DNA of 54,416 bases. Origin: Solidesulfovibrio fructosivorans JJ]. GTDB taxonomy: Bacteria > Desulfobacterota > Desulfovibrionia > Desulfovibrionales > Desulfovibrionaceae. Of the stretch, positions 17,809 to 26,700 are shown in pieces. The notes under the pieces are model-generated. The model did no database searches, was not told the DNA's origin, and worked only from the letters and a program-made list of their open reading frames with translations. Numbering within the stretch: position 1 is the stretch's first letter; every line of letters begins with the position of its first letter. The DNA lies in the NCBI RefSeq assembly GCF_000179555.1, contig NZ_AECZ01000026.1, positions 1 through 54,416 of the forward strand, written 5' to 3'. A program made the translations under genes and the position numbers.

Positions 17809-18291
17809 AACGACACTGAAGTTAGCCGCGCCAAAGATTCCTTAGCACATATACACAGCAATAGTTTTTTTTGAGTATCCTTTTACCCGCTGCGGCAAAC
17901 ATTACCTTTTCTTTGTTCAAATGAAAATAAAAATCGAAACCATTGCCTCAGTCCTCCCATCCTTGATTCTTCCATACGCCTGCCGTCTCAACCTTCGTCG
18001 CGGCAATTCTTGCGGGCCCGCAACCCGCCGGGCGGCCAGACGGCCTCGTCCGCCACGACGTTGCGCCATAGCAAGCCAAAAATTCTCGAAGAACATTGAA
18101 AACAAGAAGGCAATTTTCCTTCAATTCCTCATGCAGTAGGATTGCAATACTACACTCACATGGAAAGTTTACATCTCGTGTGACTGAAAATTTCTTTGAA
18201 AAAAGTCTTTCTCTGACTGGAAACAATTCATCTTTGTGCTATGAAGGATTCGCAAACTCCGCAAGCATCCTTCAACCAGGAGAAAAAAACA
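17809..18291. other. AT-rich non-coding stretch upstream of mop
   Basis: No convincing gene is seen in these roughly 480 nt. The stretch is AT-rich except for a GC-rich block at about 17990-18070 that contains small inverted repeats around GCGGGCCCGC. The mop leader lies at the right end. It could hold regulatory sites for mop, but none was recognised. Confidence 0.4.
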
Positions 18292-18498
18292 ATGAAAGTC
18301 AGCGCCCGCAACCTTATCCCCGGCACCGTGAAGTCCGTCAACATCGGCATGGTCAACGCCGAAGTGATCATCGATGCCGGCGGCGTGGACATCGTCTCCG
18401 TCATCACCAAGGAATCCGCCGAAAACATGGGGCTCAAGGCCGGCTCTCCGGTCAAGGCCATGATCAAGGCCACCAGCATCATGGTCGTCACCGACTAA
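18292..18498 (+). CDS. mop: Molybdenum-pterin-binding protein (Mop, TOBE domain)
   Basis: A 68-residue protein made of one Mop/TOBE domain: MKVSARNLIPGTVKSVNIG, then AEVIIDAGG, then VSVITKESAENMGLKAGS and a closing KATSIMVV. It matches the length of the clostridial Mop proteins, which form hexamers and bind molybdate or molybdopterin. The start at 18292 follows AGGAG; the in-frame ATG 17 codons earlier lies in the leader and has no ribosome site. A sulfate reducer needs molybdenum and tungsten for formate dehydrogenases and related enzymes, so storage or homeostasis is a likely role. It has its own terminator downstream. Confidence 0.93.
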   Translation: MKVSARNLIPGTVKSVNIGMVNAEVIIDAGGVDIVSVITKESAENMGLKAGSPVKAMIKATSIMVVTD

Positions 18499-18516
18499 CC
18501 GCCGCTTCCGCCTGCG

Positions 18517-18550
18517 GGGGAAAGGCCTTGGCTCGCCAAAGCCTTTCCCC
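18517..18550 (+). terminator. Terminator-like hairpin after mop
   Basis: GGGGAAAGGC pairs with GCCTTTCCCC, and the stem continues with one mismatch through TTGGC/GCCAA. It starts 18 nt after the mop stop. There is no long T-run, so efficiency is uncertain. Confidence 0.5.
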
Positions 18551-18607
18551 TGGCTCTCGATACTTTCCTCCGCAAATGCCCGTGCGTGGCACCCGTGCCG
18601 GCAAAAA

Positions 18608-18670
18608 GTTCAGGAAAGGGAGAGCGCGAGAGGGCTACTGCCCTCTTCAAAGGGTTGCCCCTCTCGCATT
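18608..18670. repeat. Intergenic hairpin repeat, family B copy 2
   Basis: CAGGAAAGGGAGAGCGCGAG leads into the GCGAGAGGG stem, closed by CCCTCTCGC. It lies between the converging ends of mop and the radical SAM gene and overlaps the last eight codons and stop of the latter. Confidence 0.8.
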
Positions 18671-20470
18671 ATCCTCCCTCCCCCTCCCTTTCACAAAGCG
18701 CCAATCACGGCTCGGCTTGGCAAAGGACCGGTTGATGCTCGCGAGCGGAAAGTGCCGGCCGAAAACGTGGGCATGATAGTCCGCCGCGTCCGCCACGCTG
18801 TCGAAGTGGAAAACCTCCGGGTGCAGCTTGCTGGCGATAAAGCGCAGCCCCAGCACCCACTTGGGCGCGCCGAAGTCGCTCGACGGCACGGGGGCGGTGT
18901 ATACGCGCCCGTCTCGCACCGCGGCCACGTCAAGCCCCAGTTCCCCGCATTCCCGGCAAAAATCGTCGATGTTGTTCGAGAGAAAAGACGAGATGAAGAT
19001 CACCTCGGGGTCAAGCTCTTGCAGCGTTGCCGCCGAGACCGTACGGCCGGGCCGGCCGTCGAGGTCCAGGGTGGTGTTGAGGCTTTCCCCGCCGGCCACG
19101 CCCACGAGATGGTTTTCGAACCGGTCTCCCTTGAGGCCGAAAAGCGGCTTGCCCATGGCGTAAAAGGTCCGGGGATGCCTGGCGACCTTGGCCGCCCCTT
19201 CGCGCACCGGCGCGATCATCTCCGCCAGAAAATCCACCAGACCCGACGCGGCCCGGTCGCGGCCGAGCACCCCGCCGAACTCGCGGATCAGCCGCATGTA
19301 GCCGTCGATGGTCTGGATGTCCTTGTGGAGCTGGTGCAACATGCCCCGCGCGAGCAGATGCTCCCACACGGCGACCACCTCGGCCTGATCGTCCACGCCC
19401 ATGGCCAGGCACATGGATTCCACGATCTCCAGCGCCCGGGTGAACGGGTAGCCGCCTTGAAAGGCCCCCTCCCGCATGACCGGCGGCTCCACCGGCCCCC
19501 GCACGGCCGTGTCGGCCCCGCAGGCGCCGCAATGCACGGATTCGGGCGACACGCCCGGGGCGAGCCCGACCAGCCGCGCCCCCATGGGGCCGTAAAAATC
19601 GCGTGAAACGACCGGCGCGCCGCACGACGGACACACCGTGTCCAGGCCGCGCGTGCCCGGGGTGTTGAAGACGTAGGTGAAGGGGAGCGTGCGGCGCAGC
19701 TCCCGGGCAAAGGCCTCGGTGTCGGCGATGGCCGGCTCCAGGGCCGGGTCGGCGTCCTCGATGGGCACGAAGCGCATCATCTGGAGCACCATGTCGGGAG
19801 AGATTTCCGCCAGGGTCGCGGCCAAAAGCCGGGTGTCGTCCCGGTTGTCCAGGCGGTCCATGCAGGCGACCTCCACATGCACGCCCGCCCCGATCAGCGC
19901 CCGGATGTTGCGCAGCACCACTTCCGGGTTCGCCCCGCCGCACAGCCGGGCGCGCGCCGCGCTCATCCCTTTGACGCCGACGTTGATGCAGTCCAAAAGC
20001 CCCAGAAACGGCTCCAGGGACGCCTCGGTGAAATAGGCGTTGCTGGCGCAGCCGACCATAAGCCCCCGCGCCTTGGCCTCCCTGGCCACCTCCAGAAAGG
20101 TGAAATAGGAGGCCAGCGGGTCGTTCATCAAAAAGGCGATGCCCCGGCAGCCCTGCTTTTCGGCCATGTCCACCACGGCCTCGGGCGGCATGCGGCGCAG
20201 AGCCGGGCTGTCCGGCCGCATCTCCCGGGCCGTGACCGTGGCGATGCAGCCCGGGCAGTCGAAATTGCAGCCCACGGTGCTGATCTGGAAAAACGGCGCG
20301 CCCGGATGAAAGTGGAGCAAGGGAATGGTTTCCACGGAAATGGGGCTGGTGATCAGGTAACGGTCCGGATAGCACTCCTCGACGCCGCCGTCCTCCAGCG
20401 TGTAGCGGCCGCAAAGGCCCGTCTTTCCGGATTCGAGGATACAGCCGCGTTCGCAAATGGGACAGCGCAT
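18647..20470 (-). CDS. Radical SAM protein fused to a periplasmic-binding-protein-like domain
   Basis: A 607-residue protein with an unusual domain order. Residues 1-20 hold four cysteines (C3, C6, C10, C20) in a PflA/AmmeMemoRadiSam-like lead. The radical SAM cluster motif is CNFDCPGC (C68, C72, C75). A zinc-ribbon-like CPSCG...CGACG block begins at C280. The last 200 residues resemble a cobalamin/siderophore-type substrate-binding domain (DPEVIFISS, then PKWVLGLRFIASKLHPE). No signal peptide is present, so that domain would be cytoplasmic. The start at 20470 follows AGGAG 8 nt upstream. The C-terminal residues and TGA stop come from repeat B2. Substrate is unknown; metal or cofactor handling is a guess. 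Confidence 0.8.
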   Translation of the reverse strand: MRCPICERGCILESGKTGLCGRYTLEDGGVEECYPDRYLITSPISVETIPLLHFHPGAPFFQISTVGCNFDCPGCIATVTAREMRPDSPALRRMPPEAVVDMAEKQGCRGIAFLMNDPLASYFTFLEVAREAKARGLMVGCASNAYFTEASLEPFLGLLDCINVGVKGMSAARARLCGGANPEVVLRNIRALIGAGVHVEVACMDRLDNRDDTRLLAATLAEISPDMVLQMMRFVPIEDADPALEPAIADTEAFARELRRTLPFTYVFNTPGTRGLDTVCPSCGAPVVSRDFYGPMGARLVGLAPGVSPESVHCGACGADTAVRGPVEPPVMREGAFQGGYPFTRALEIVESMCLAMGVDDQAEVVAVWEHLLARGMLHQLHKDIQTIDGYMRLIREFGGVLGRDRAASGLVDFLAEMIAPVREGAAKVARHPRTFYAMGKPLFGLKGDRFENHLVGVAGGESLNTTLDLDGRPGRTVSAATLQELDPEVIFISSFLSNNIDDFCRECGELGLDVAAVRDGRVYTAPVPSSDFGAPKWVLGLRFIASKLHPEVFHFDSVADAADYHAHVFGRHFPLASINRSFAKPSRDWRFVKGRGREDNARGATL

Positions 20471-20510
20471 GGGACAGGCTCCTGGCTTGGGCGTTTTTCG
20501 AAACGCCAGG

Positions 20511-20540
20511 AGTATAGACTTGGGGCGACGGCCCGGGCAA
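20511..20540 (-). promoter_or_regulatory. Promoter of the radical SAM fusion gene
   Basis: On the minus strand, TTGCCC (20540-20535), 18-nt spacer, TATACT (20516-20511). The start site would be near 20504. The short leader contains GGCGTTT-CGAA-AAACGCC and a GCCAGG that overlaps the ribosome site, so the leader may fold. Confidence 0.45.
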
Positions 20541-20753
20541 TTTGACACTGGCTCTATTTCATTCGACATCACAGCAGGATAGAAGAATCCCCCCAACAAA
20601 GGAGCGTCACGAAAATTCTATAAACCCGGCCGCCGTCTACTTCGGACGCGTTTTGCGCCCGGAGGAAACGGGTTTGCCCACCTGGTACCCCCCGTGGTCC
20701 CGGCCGGTTGGCGCGTGGGCTTTCGGACCGCGACCGGCGGCACAAGCGCCGGC

Positions 20754-20782
20754 TTGACGCCGGCCGGGCTTTGGCCTAGCAG
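20754..20782 (+). promoter_or_regulatory. Candidate promoter for the 20954-21903 gene pair
   Basis: TTGACG (20754-20759), 17-nt spacer, TAGCAG (20777-20782), leaving a leader of about 165 nt. The gap 20541-20953 otherwise shows only GC-rich inverted repeats and no gene. Confidence 0.4.
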
Positions 20783-20953
20783 GGCAAATGGACGCCCGCT
20801 TGAGCCGCCGGGGAGCGCCGCTCCGCCGGCCGGCGACGCGGGTGCGCAGCCGCATGAGTGCAGCCACGAGTACGCGACAACGCCTTTTCCCCTTCGCCCG
20901 GCACGTGGCCCCCAAAGCCCCGAGCCGATTCCCGGACGCCCGTATTTTCCGCC

Positions 20954-21391
20954 ATGCCGCCTAACCCCGCCCAGACTTCCCTGATCTATGTCTCTTTTTC
21001 CGTGGTCGCCCTGTACGGCCCGGCGCTTCTTCTGACCTTTCTGGCCTACCGCTACCTGCTCGGCCGCAAAACCCGGCTGGAACGGCGACTGGAAAAACAC
21101 CGCCGCATCCGGGAAGATATCGCGGCCAAAGGCCAAAAAACGCGGACCAAGCTGGCGCTGCGGCATCAGCGCCGCAACATCCGCGAGATGGCGGTCATCG
21201 TGCGCGAACAGCTCGAGGCCAACAAACGCAGGATGACGCCCTACATGCACCAGCGCACGTCGGTTTTCATCGAAAAGGCGATCACGGATGTCGATTTCGA
21301 CCGGCTTGCGGCGCTCAACCGCTTTTTCGCCAACGCGGGCGCTTCGGACACGCCGCCGGTGATGGAACTTTTTTTCGAACAAACGAGGTAA
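20954..21391 (+). CDS. Hypothetical single-pass membrane protein with charged cytoplasmic region
   Basis: A 145-residue protein, not recognised. An N-terminal TM helix (SFSVVALYGPALLLTFLAYR) is followed by a strongly basic, helical stretch rich in Arg/Lys (KTRLERRLEKHRRIRE) and a more ordinary C-terminus. No ribosome site is visible before the chosen ATG; a later start would cut the TM helix. Its stop is 2 nt before the next ATG, so the two genes form one transcription unit and their products may work together. Confidence 0.65.
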   Translation: MPPNPAQTSLIYVSFSVVALYGPALLLTFLAYRYLLGRKTRLERRLEKHRRIREDIAAKGQKTRTKLALRHQRRNIREMAVIVREQLEANKRRMTPYMHQRTSVFIEKAITDVDFDRLAALNRFFANAGASDTPPVMELFFEQTR

Positions 21392-21393
21392 CC

Positions 21394-21903
21394 ATGTCGA
21401 TACCCGAGAACATCGCCAAGGCCATCACCAGGCTTTGCTACTCTGTCCGCAGCGAGGCGGCCCAGTGGCGCAAGGAAAACCAGCCCGAGCTCGACCGGCT
21501 CAAGGAAGAAAAGCTCGTGGCCGCGGCGGAGCTCAAAAAGCGCCTGGAACTCATGGAAATCCGCTTCAAGGAAGAATGCCGCCGGGCGCGCATGGAAGAA
21601 GAGCGGCAAACCGAACACTTCGCCGAATTCCTGGAAAGCATCGACGAGATGAAGGCCAACATGCTGGAATACTATGGCAGCATGCCCAAGCCCATCGCGC
21701 TCATGATCCACCACCACGCGGCGGAACTGCTCAAACAGGCCTGGCACAGTCCCGATGCCCAGGAACGCTTGCACATGCAGACGCGCTTCACCAACCTCAT
21801 GCTCACCATCACCGAAGACCTGACGGAACTCTCGGCCGCCGGCGGCCAAAAAGCCCTGCCGGAAAAAACCATCGCCTTCATTCAGAACAACGAAAAAGAC
21901 TAA
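21394..21903 (+). CDS. Hypothetical coiled-coil protein
   Basis: A 169-residue soluble protein, not recognised. Residues of about 25-75 are dense in Glu/Lys/Arg with heptad-like spacing (ELDRLKEEKLVAAAELKKRL), suggesting a coiled coil. The C-terminal half has HHHAAELLKQAW. The start follows ACGAGG about 6 nt upstream. It is translated immediately after the membrane-anchored protein, so a membrane-tethered complex is a reasonable inference. Repeat B3 follows 10 nt after the stop. Confidence 0.7.
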   Translation: MSIPENIAKAITRLCYSVRSEAAQWRKENQPELDRLKEEKLVAAAELKKRLELMEIRFKEECRRARMEEERQTEHFAEFLESIDEMKANMLEYYGSMPKPIALMIHHHAAELLKQAWHSPDAQERLHMQTRFTNLMLTITEDLTELSAAGGQKALPEKTIAFIQNNEKD

Positions 21904-21913
21904 AGAAGATAGG

Positions 21914-21980
21914 AAGTGCGAGAGGGGAAACCCTTTAAAAAGGGCAGTAGCCCCTCTCGCGCGCTCCCTTTCCTAAATTT
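21914..21980. repeat. Intergenic hairpin repeat, family B copy 3 (inverted)
   Basis: GTGCGAGAGGGGAAACCC stem closed by GCCCCTCTCGC, then the CTCCCTTTCCTAAATTT flank, same orientation as copy 1. It is followed 44 nt later by A copy 4, repeating the B-A arrangement seen at 6604-6773. Confidence 0.8.
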
Positions 21981-22024
21981 TTTAACTTTTACGAGTTATT
22001 GGCGGACAACATCCCGTCACCGTG

Positions 22025-22083
22025 AAAAGTCTTGGGAAGGGGGTCTGGGGGGAACCTTTTGAAAGACAAGGTTCCCCCCAGCC
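22025..22083. repeat. Intergenic hairpin repeat, family A copy 4 (inverted)
   Basis: AAAGTCTTGGGAAGGGGGTC, then GGGGGGAACCTTTTGAAAGA against AAGGTTCCCCCC. It ends 3 nt before the stop codon of the old-yellow-enzyme gene and serves as its terminator region. Confidence 0.75.
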
Positions 22084-22086
22084 TCA

Positions 22087-23205
22087 TTACGACGCCCTGC
22101 GTCGGGCTTCCCGGGCCGCCGTCAGGCAGGAGACGCCTTCGCCCCGGCGCAGGGGCACGAAGCAGGCGTTGTCGCTGACGCAGGCCGAGGGCGCGGCATC
22201 GCCGGATTCCCAGCGCGCGACGAGTCCCGGTTCGCGAATCAGCGGCCGGGACAGGGCGACCATGTCGGCCGTGCCCGAGGCGACAATCCCATTGGCGGTT
22301 TCCAGGCTGCGTATGCCGCCGACCAAAATGAGCGGTATGCCGAGCCCCTTTGTTTTGATCGCGGCCGCCTGTTCCCGGTAATAGGCCTCGCCGTCGGGAA
22401 TGGCGATCTTTCCGGGCCGCACGGGCGACAGTTTGCCCGAATCCAGCGTGCCGCCGGAAAGCTCCACCGCGTCAGCGCCGGCCAGCGCGAGCCAGGAAAC
22501 GACTTGCCGGCCTTCCTCGGCCGTCATGCCGCCCTCGATGAAATCCTCGCAGTTGATCTTGGCCAGCACCGGGTAATCGTTGCCGATCCGGCCCCGGATG
22601 GCGCCTATGGTCTCGAGCAGCAGCCTGGCCCGGTTGGCCAGCGCGCCGCCGTAGGCTCCCGAGCGGCGGTTGGTGCGCGGCGAAAGAAACTGGCTTATGC
22701 CGTAGCCGTGGGCGGCGTGAATCTGCACGCCGTCGGCCCCGGCGTCGCGGCACAGGGCGGCGGCCGCGCCGAAGGCGGCCTCGAACCGGGCCAGGTCCTC
22801 GGCGCTCATGGCCGAGCACGGCGGCGCGTCCGGGTCCTCGGGCTGCGAAGGCCCGACCACCGGCTCGCCGGACAGGGCCGGATCGGCCCGGCACCCGGCA
22901 TGGGCGAGCTGGACCACAAACCGGCCGCCGTGGGCGTGCACGGCCCTGGCGAGCCTGGCCACCCCCGCCTCCATCTCCGACGTGTGGACGCCAAGCTGGC
23001 CCATGCCGGCCTGCCCCCGTTTCTCCACATAGGCATGGCCCGAAATGATCAGCCCCACCCCGCCGACGGCCAGGGCGGCCAGCGCCGCCTCGAGCCGGTC
23101 CGTGACCGTGCCGTCGGGGGCGGCCAGGCCCTCGGCCGTGGCCGAGCGCACAAAGCGGTTCTTGATCCGCATGCCGTTGATCACGATGGGATCGAAGACG
23201 TTCAT
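22087..23205 (-). CDS. NADH:flavin oxidoreductase (old yellow enzyme family)
   Basis: A 372-residue TIM-barrel flavoprotein that binds FMN and reduces activated alkenes with NAD(P)H. It begins MNVFDPIVINGMRIKNRFVR, as usual for the family, and contains HAAHGYGISQFLSPRTNRRS and GGIRSLETANGIVASG, the phosphate-binding end of the barrel. It lacks the extra FeS/FAD domains of 2,4-dienoyl-CoA reductase. It is the second gene after the 124-residue hypothetical gene, 4 nt apart, so the two are co-transcribed. Substrate is not evident. Confidence 0.9.
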   Translation of the reverse strand: MNVFDPIVINGMRIKNRFVRSATAEGLAAPDGTVTDRLEAALAALAVGGVGLIISGHAYVEKRGQAGMGQLGVHTSEMEAGVARLARAVHAHGGRFVVQLAHAGCRADPALSGEPVVGPSQPEDPDAPPCSAMSAEDLARFEAAFGAAAALCRDAGADGVQIHAAHGYGISQFLSPRTNRRSGAYGGALANRARLLLETIGAIRGRIGNDYPVLAKINCEDFIEGGMTAEEGRQVVSWLALAGADAVELSGGTLDSGKLSPVRPGKIAIPDGEAYYREQAAAIKTKGLGIPLILVGGIRSLETANGIVASGTADMVALSRPLIREPGLVARWESGDAAPSACVSDNACFVPLRRGEGVSCLTAAREARRRAS

Positions 23206-23209
23206 GGCC

Positions 23210-23584
23210 TTACGCCGCCTCGAATCGGTCGATAAACCGTTCCAGATCGTTGAGGTCGCCGTCCTGGTACTCTTCGGGATACAGCAACGCGCCCATGAAA
23301 AAAATGCTCTCGAGCGACAGGGCCATGCCGGCCCGTCGGGCGAAATCCTCGAGCCCGGCGGTAAAGGCGGTCACACCGTCGGTATCGGCGTCGGCCAGGA
23401 CATCGGCCGCCTCCTCGGACAAGGCCTCGAGGGTCAAGCATTTGTCGGTCAGATACTTCCGGTGACCGGCGGTGTCCCCCGCCTCGTGCAGGGCGCTGGC
23501 CGCCTCGGCTTCCAGGCGGCGGATATCGCCGGCCGCCTGCCGGGCCATGTCCAGGGCCGCCTGGGGAACCTTGGGTTTTCCCAT
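23210..23584 (-). CDS. Small hypothetical protein co-transcribed with the flavin oxidoreductase
   Basis: A 124-residue acidic helical protein, not recognised (MGKPKVPQAALDMARQAAGD; LALSLESIFF-type middle; YPEEYQDGDLNDLERFI near the end). The start at 23584 is supported by GGGAGG just upstream. It precedes the old-yellow-enzyme gene by 4 nt, and a promoter candidate lies 47 nt upstream. A helper or regulator of the flavoprotein is possible but unsupported by any motif. Confidence 0.7.
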   Translation of the reverse strand: MGKPKVPQAALDMARQAAGDIRRLEAEAASALHEAGDTAGHRKYLTDKCLTLEALSEEAADVLADADTDGVTAFTAGLEDFARRAGMALSLESIFFMGALLYPEEYQDGDLNDLERFIDRFEAA

Positions 23585-23630
23585 CTCTCCTCCCGTATTG
23601 CGACAGAGATTATCACGCCTATCGATGCCG

Positions 23631-23659
23631 TGCATAACAAAACAGTTTTGACAGGCCAA
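23631..23659 (-). promoter_or_regulatory. Promoter of the hypothetical/flavin oxidoreductase pair
   Basis: On the minus strand, TTGGCC (23659-23654), 17-nt spacer, TATGCA (23636-23631). It lies back to back with the plus-strand promoter at 23679. Confidence 0.45.
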
Positions 23660-23678
23660 GCGGCCCGCCCGTCGCCCC

Positions 23679-23708
23679 TTGACGCCCAGCGTGGCCGGAC
23701 GCTAGGTA
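23679..23708 (+). promoter_or_regulatory. Promoter of the 1046-residue membrane protein gene
   Basis: TTGACG (23679-23684), 18-nt spacer, TAGGTA (23703-23708). The start near 23715 leaves a leader of only about 17 nt before the ATG at 23732. Confidence 0.55.
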
Positions 23709-23731
23709 TTTTTCAAGGAAAAAAGTCGGTT

Positions 23732-26700
23732 ATGCAACAAACTGATTTCCCAGCCAATTTCCTCCCGCGGCTCGCCCCGGCCAGGCAGCGCCCCCCGCTT
23801 CCGCCCGGTCCGGAACTGTCCGGCCCGGCCCGGTTGTGCTTCGACCGGGGGGACTACGAACTGCTGGGACTTGTGGCCGACGTCTGGTCCCGGCGGGATT
23901 CACCGGGACTGCGGGGACTGCTCGCCTCGTACCTGCACCCCCACGGCATCAAGGAAATGGCCGCCCCGCGCGCCATGCGCCTGGCCTATGCCATCATCCG
24001 CCTGATCGGCTCGCTGGACGCCGGCCTGGCCGACGTCAGGTTGCGGGCGCTACGCTGTCTGCGTGACGAGGCCACGGCCATCGCCGGCACGGGCCTGGAG
24101 AAAAATACGGCCCGGGTGCTGCTGGAAATCATGAAGCGGCTCGTGCGGGCGGGCGACGACCGCAGGCGGCAGCTTGAGCTGGCCCACGACTTTCGCGCCG
24201 CCGTGCCGGGCAATCCCCGGGTGGTGCGCCGCCTGCTCGCCGAGCACCACCTGCTCGAAATGCCCGAGGAGTGGAACCAGGTTGCCTTCGACGACCACGT
24301 CCACGACGCCGCGACCAAGGGTCGCAAATCCCCCACCCACCTGATCCTCGACGCCTGGATCAAGGGCATCCGCCGGCTCACCGTGATCCATTACCATCAC
24401 GTGCATCCGGACACCGCCGCCGAACTGCTGGCCGCCGCAGACATCATGGAGATGGAGGTGGCCATCGGCATTGAGCTTTTGGCCCGCCACGACGGCAGGC
24501 CGGTCAAGTTCCTGTGGACGCCGGAGGCCCTGTCCCGGCCCGAGGAAAGCGCGGCCTTCCTGCGCGATCCGGCCATCGAGGACTTCATGCGCCAGGGACG
24601 GGAAATCTCCGAGCGTTTCAAGCGCCACGCCCTGGCCCTGCTCGACGCCTTCAACGCGCGCCACCGGCCGGCCATAAACGCCCGTTTCGGGCTCGACCTG
24701 CCCCCGCTATCCCCGGACGATTTTCTCGAGAGCGTGGGGCACGGCCAACCAAGCCCCCTGCACCTGGCCCGCTTCGTCCACGAGCGGCTGGAGCCGCTTC
24801 TGGCCGCGCGGGGCAAGGACGTGCAGGCACGGACGCCCTCGGACGAGGCCGCGCTCAAGGACTACCTGGCCAGCCTGGAGGCGCTGGATGTGGAAGCGCT
24901 TCTTGACGGCTGGCTCTCGCCCGAGGCCAACCCCGGGCTCACGGCGCCCGAGGAGGCCGCGCCCGGCGAAACCCTGCCCAAGCGCATGCGGCTTTCGCCG
25001 GGGGAGCTTTGCCGGGCGCTCGCCGAACTGTGCGGCACGCACCGCCTGACCCTGGTGGCGGCGGGCATGGATGTCGCCGACGTGCTGCGCCTGCTGTTCG
25101 CCTGCCGGGGCGCGATCACGCACATCGAGATCTTCAACCTGCGGGTTTTCGAAACGCAAAAACGCGACGCGGCCGACACCCTGGAGCTGCTGGCCATCCT
25201 CAACGTCGGCGACGCCGTGGGACTCAAGGAGCGCATCACCCGGACGGCCGAGAAGGCCGAAGCGACCGGCGACGCGGCAACGGCCGCGCGGCTGCGGGAG
25301 TTGCGCCCGGAGGTGGGGGAGATGACGGCCGCCTACCGCCTCTCCCCCCTTGGCGTGCGCATGGGTTCGGATTCCTCGGGCCATTCCACCCGCTGCCACG
25401 GCATGGGGCTGGCCGTGGCCGACACCCTGCCCCACCGCACCCGGGCCCATCTGGCCGCCCGGGCCAAAAAACCGGGCCAAAGCCTGCGCCGGGTCATTCC
25501 CGTGGGCCTGGCCGTGTCGCCGCGCCTTTGCGCCCTGCCCGACGACTGCCCGCCGGGACCGCTCACCAGGACGCTTCGCCGCCTTGGCGAATGGCCGCTG
25601 CTGCGCCTTGGCGGCTACCGCTGGCGGCTGTCCTGGACCACCGGGCGGGCATTCCGGGCAACCGGGAAGACGGCCAATATCCATACCCTGGGCGGCACCC
25701 AGCCAAGCGCCGCCGAACGTTTTCTGGAAGCGGCCGCCGATGCCAAGCCCATGCGCTTTCGGGCGCGCTACGCCAACGGCTCACTCAAAAACGCCGCGAA
25801 GATCGGCATCGGCTTCGCCGTGGCCGCCGCCTCCTTCGCCAGCACCCATTCGTGGTGGGTGCTGGCCTATGGCGGACCGTTCATCTGGTTCGGCATCACG
25901 GGCCTGCGCAACCTGATCCAGACGGCTTTCGGCTGCGGCGGGCTGCGGCGCAGCCAGCTTTTGCGCTGGGAGGACTACGTCAGCATCGACCGGATCGCGG
26001 ACTCGCTTTTTTTCACCGGCTTTTCCGTGCCGCTGCTCGACGTCCTGGTGCGCTCGGCGCTCCTCGGCCACGGGCTCGGCATCACCACCGCCACCAACCC
26101 GACCGCGCTTTTCACCATCATGGCCCTGGCCAACGGACTTTACCTGGCCAGCCATAATCTTTTCCGGGGGCTTCCCCGGGCGGCGGCGCTTGGCAACCTG
26201 TTCCGCTCGGTGCTCTCCATTCCGCTGGCCGTCGGCATCAACTTCGCCCTGGCCTGGGTGTTGCGCCACGCCGGCGCGGCCTCGCCCGAGGCGATCCTGG
26301 AACCCTTCGCGGCCATCGTGTCCAAGTTCGCCTCGGACTGCGTGGCCGCGGTGATCGAGGGACTGGCCGACCGGGGACGCTACCTGCGCCTGCGCGCCCG
26401 CGACTACCGGGAAAAATTCCGCCAGCTCCGGGAGGCGCAGACCCGGCTCGAGCTGCTCCATCCCGACGCCGATGCGGCGAGCCTGCTTGAGTCGCCCAAG
26501 AAATTCCTTTCCGGCCTGGAATCGCACCCGGGCGGCCTGCAAGCCATCTTCATCGCCAATGCTTTGGATTTTCTCTATTTCTGGATGTACCAGCCCCACG
26601 CCCGCACGGTCATGGCCCGGGCGCTTCGGGCCATGTCGCTGCGCGAGCGCCGGATTTTTTTGCTGTCGCAGTACGTGCTGTTGCGGGAAAAGGAAATCAG

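Noticed and set aside
17960-18080. GC-rich block in the AT-rich gap as a small gene or transposase remnant
   Set aside because: No start with a ribosome site and no motif; translation gives only Arg/Ala-rich low-complexity peptide.
18241-18291. N-terminal extension of Mop from an earlier ATG
   Set aside because: The extra 17 residues are not Mop-like and include the ribosome site for the ATG at 18292.
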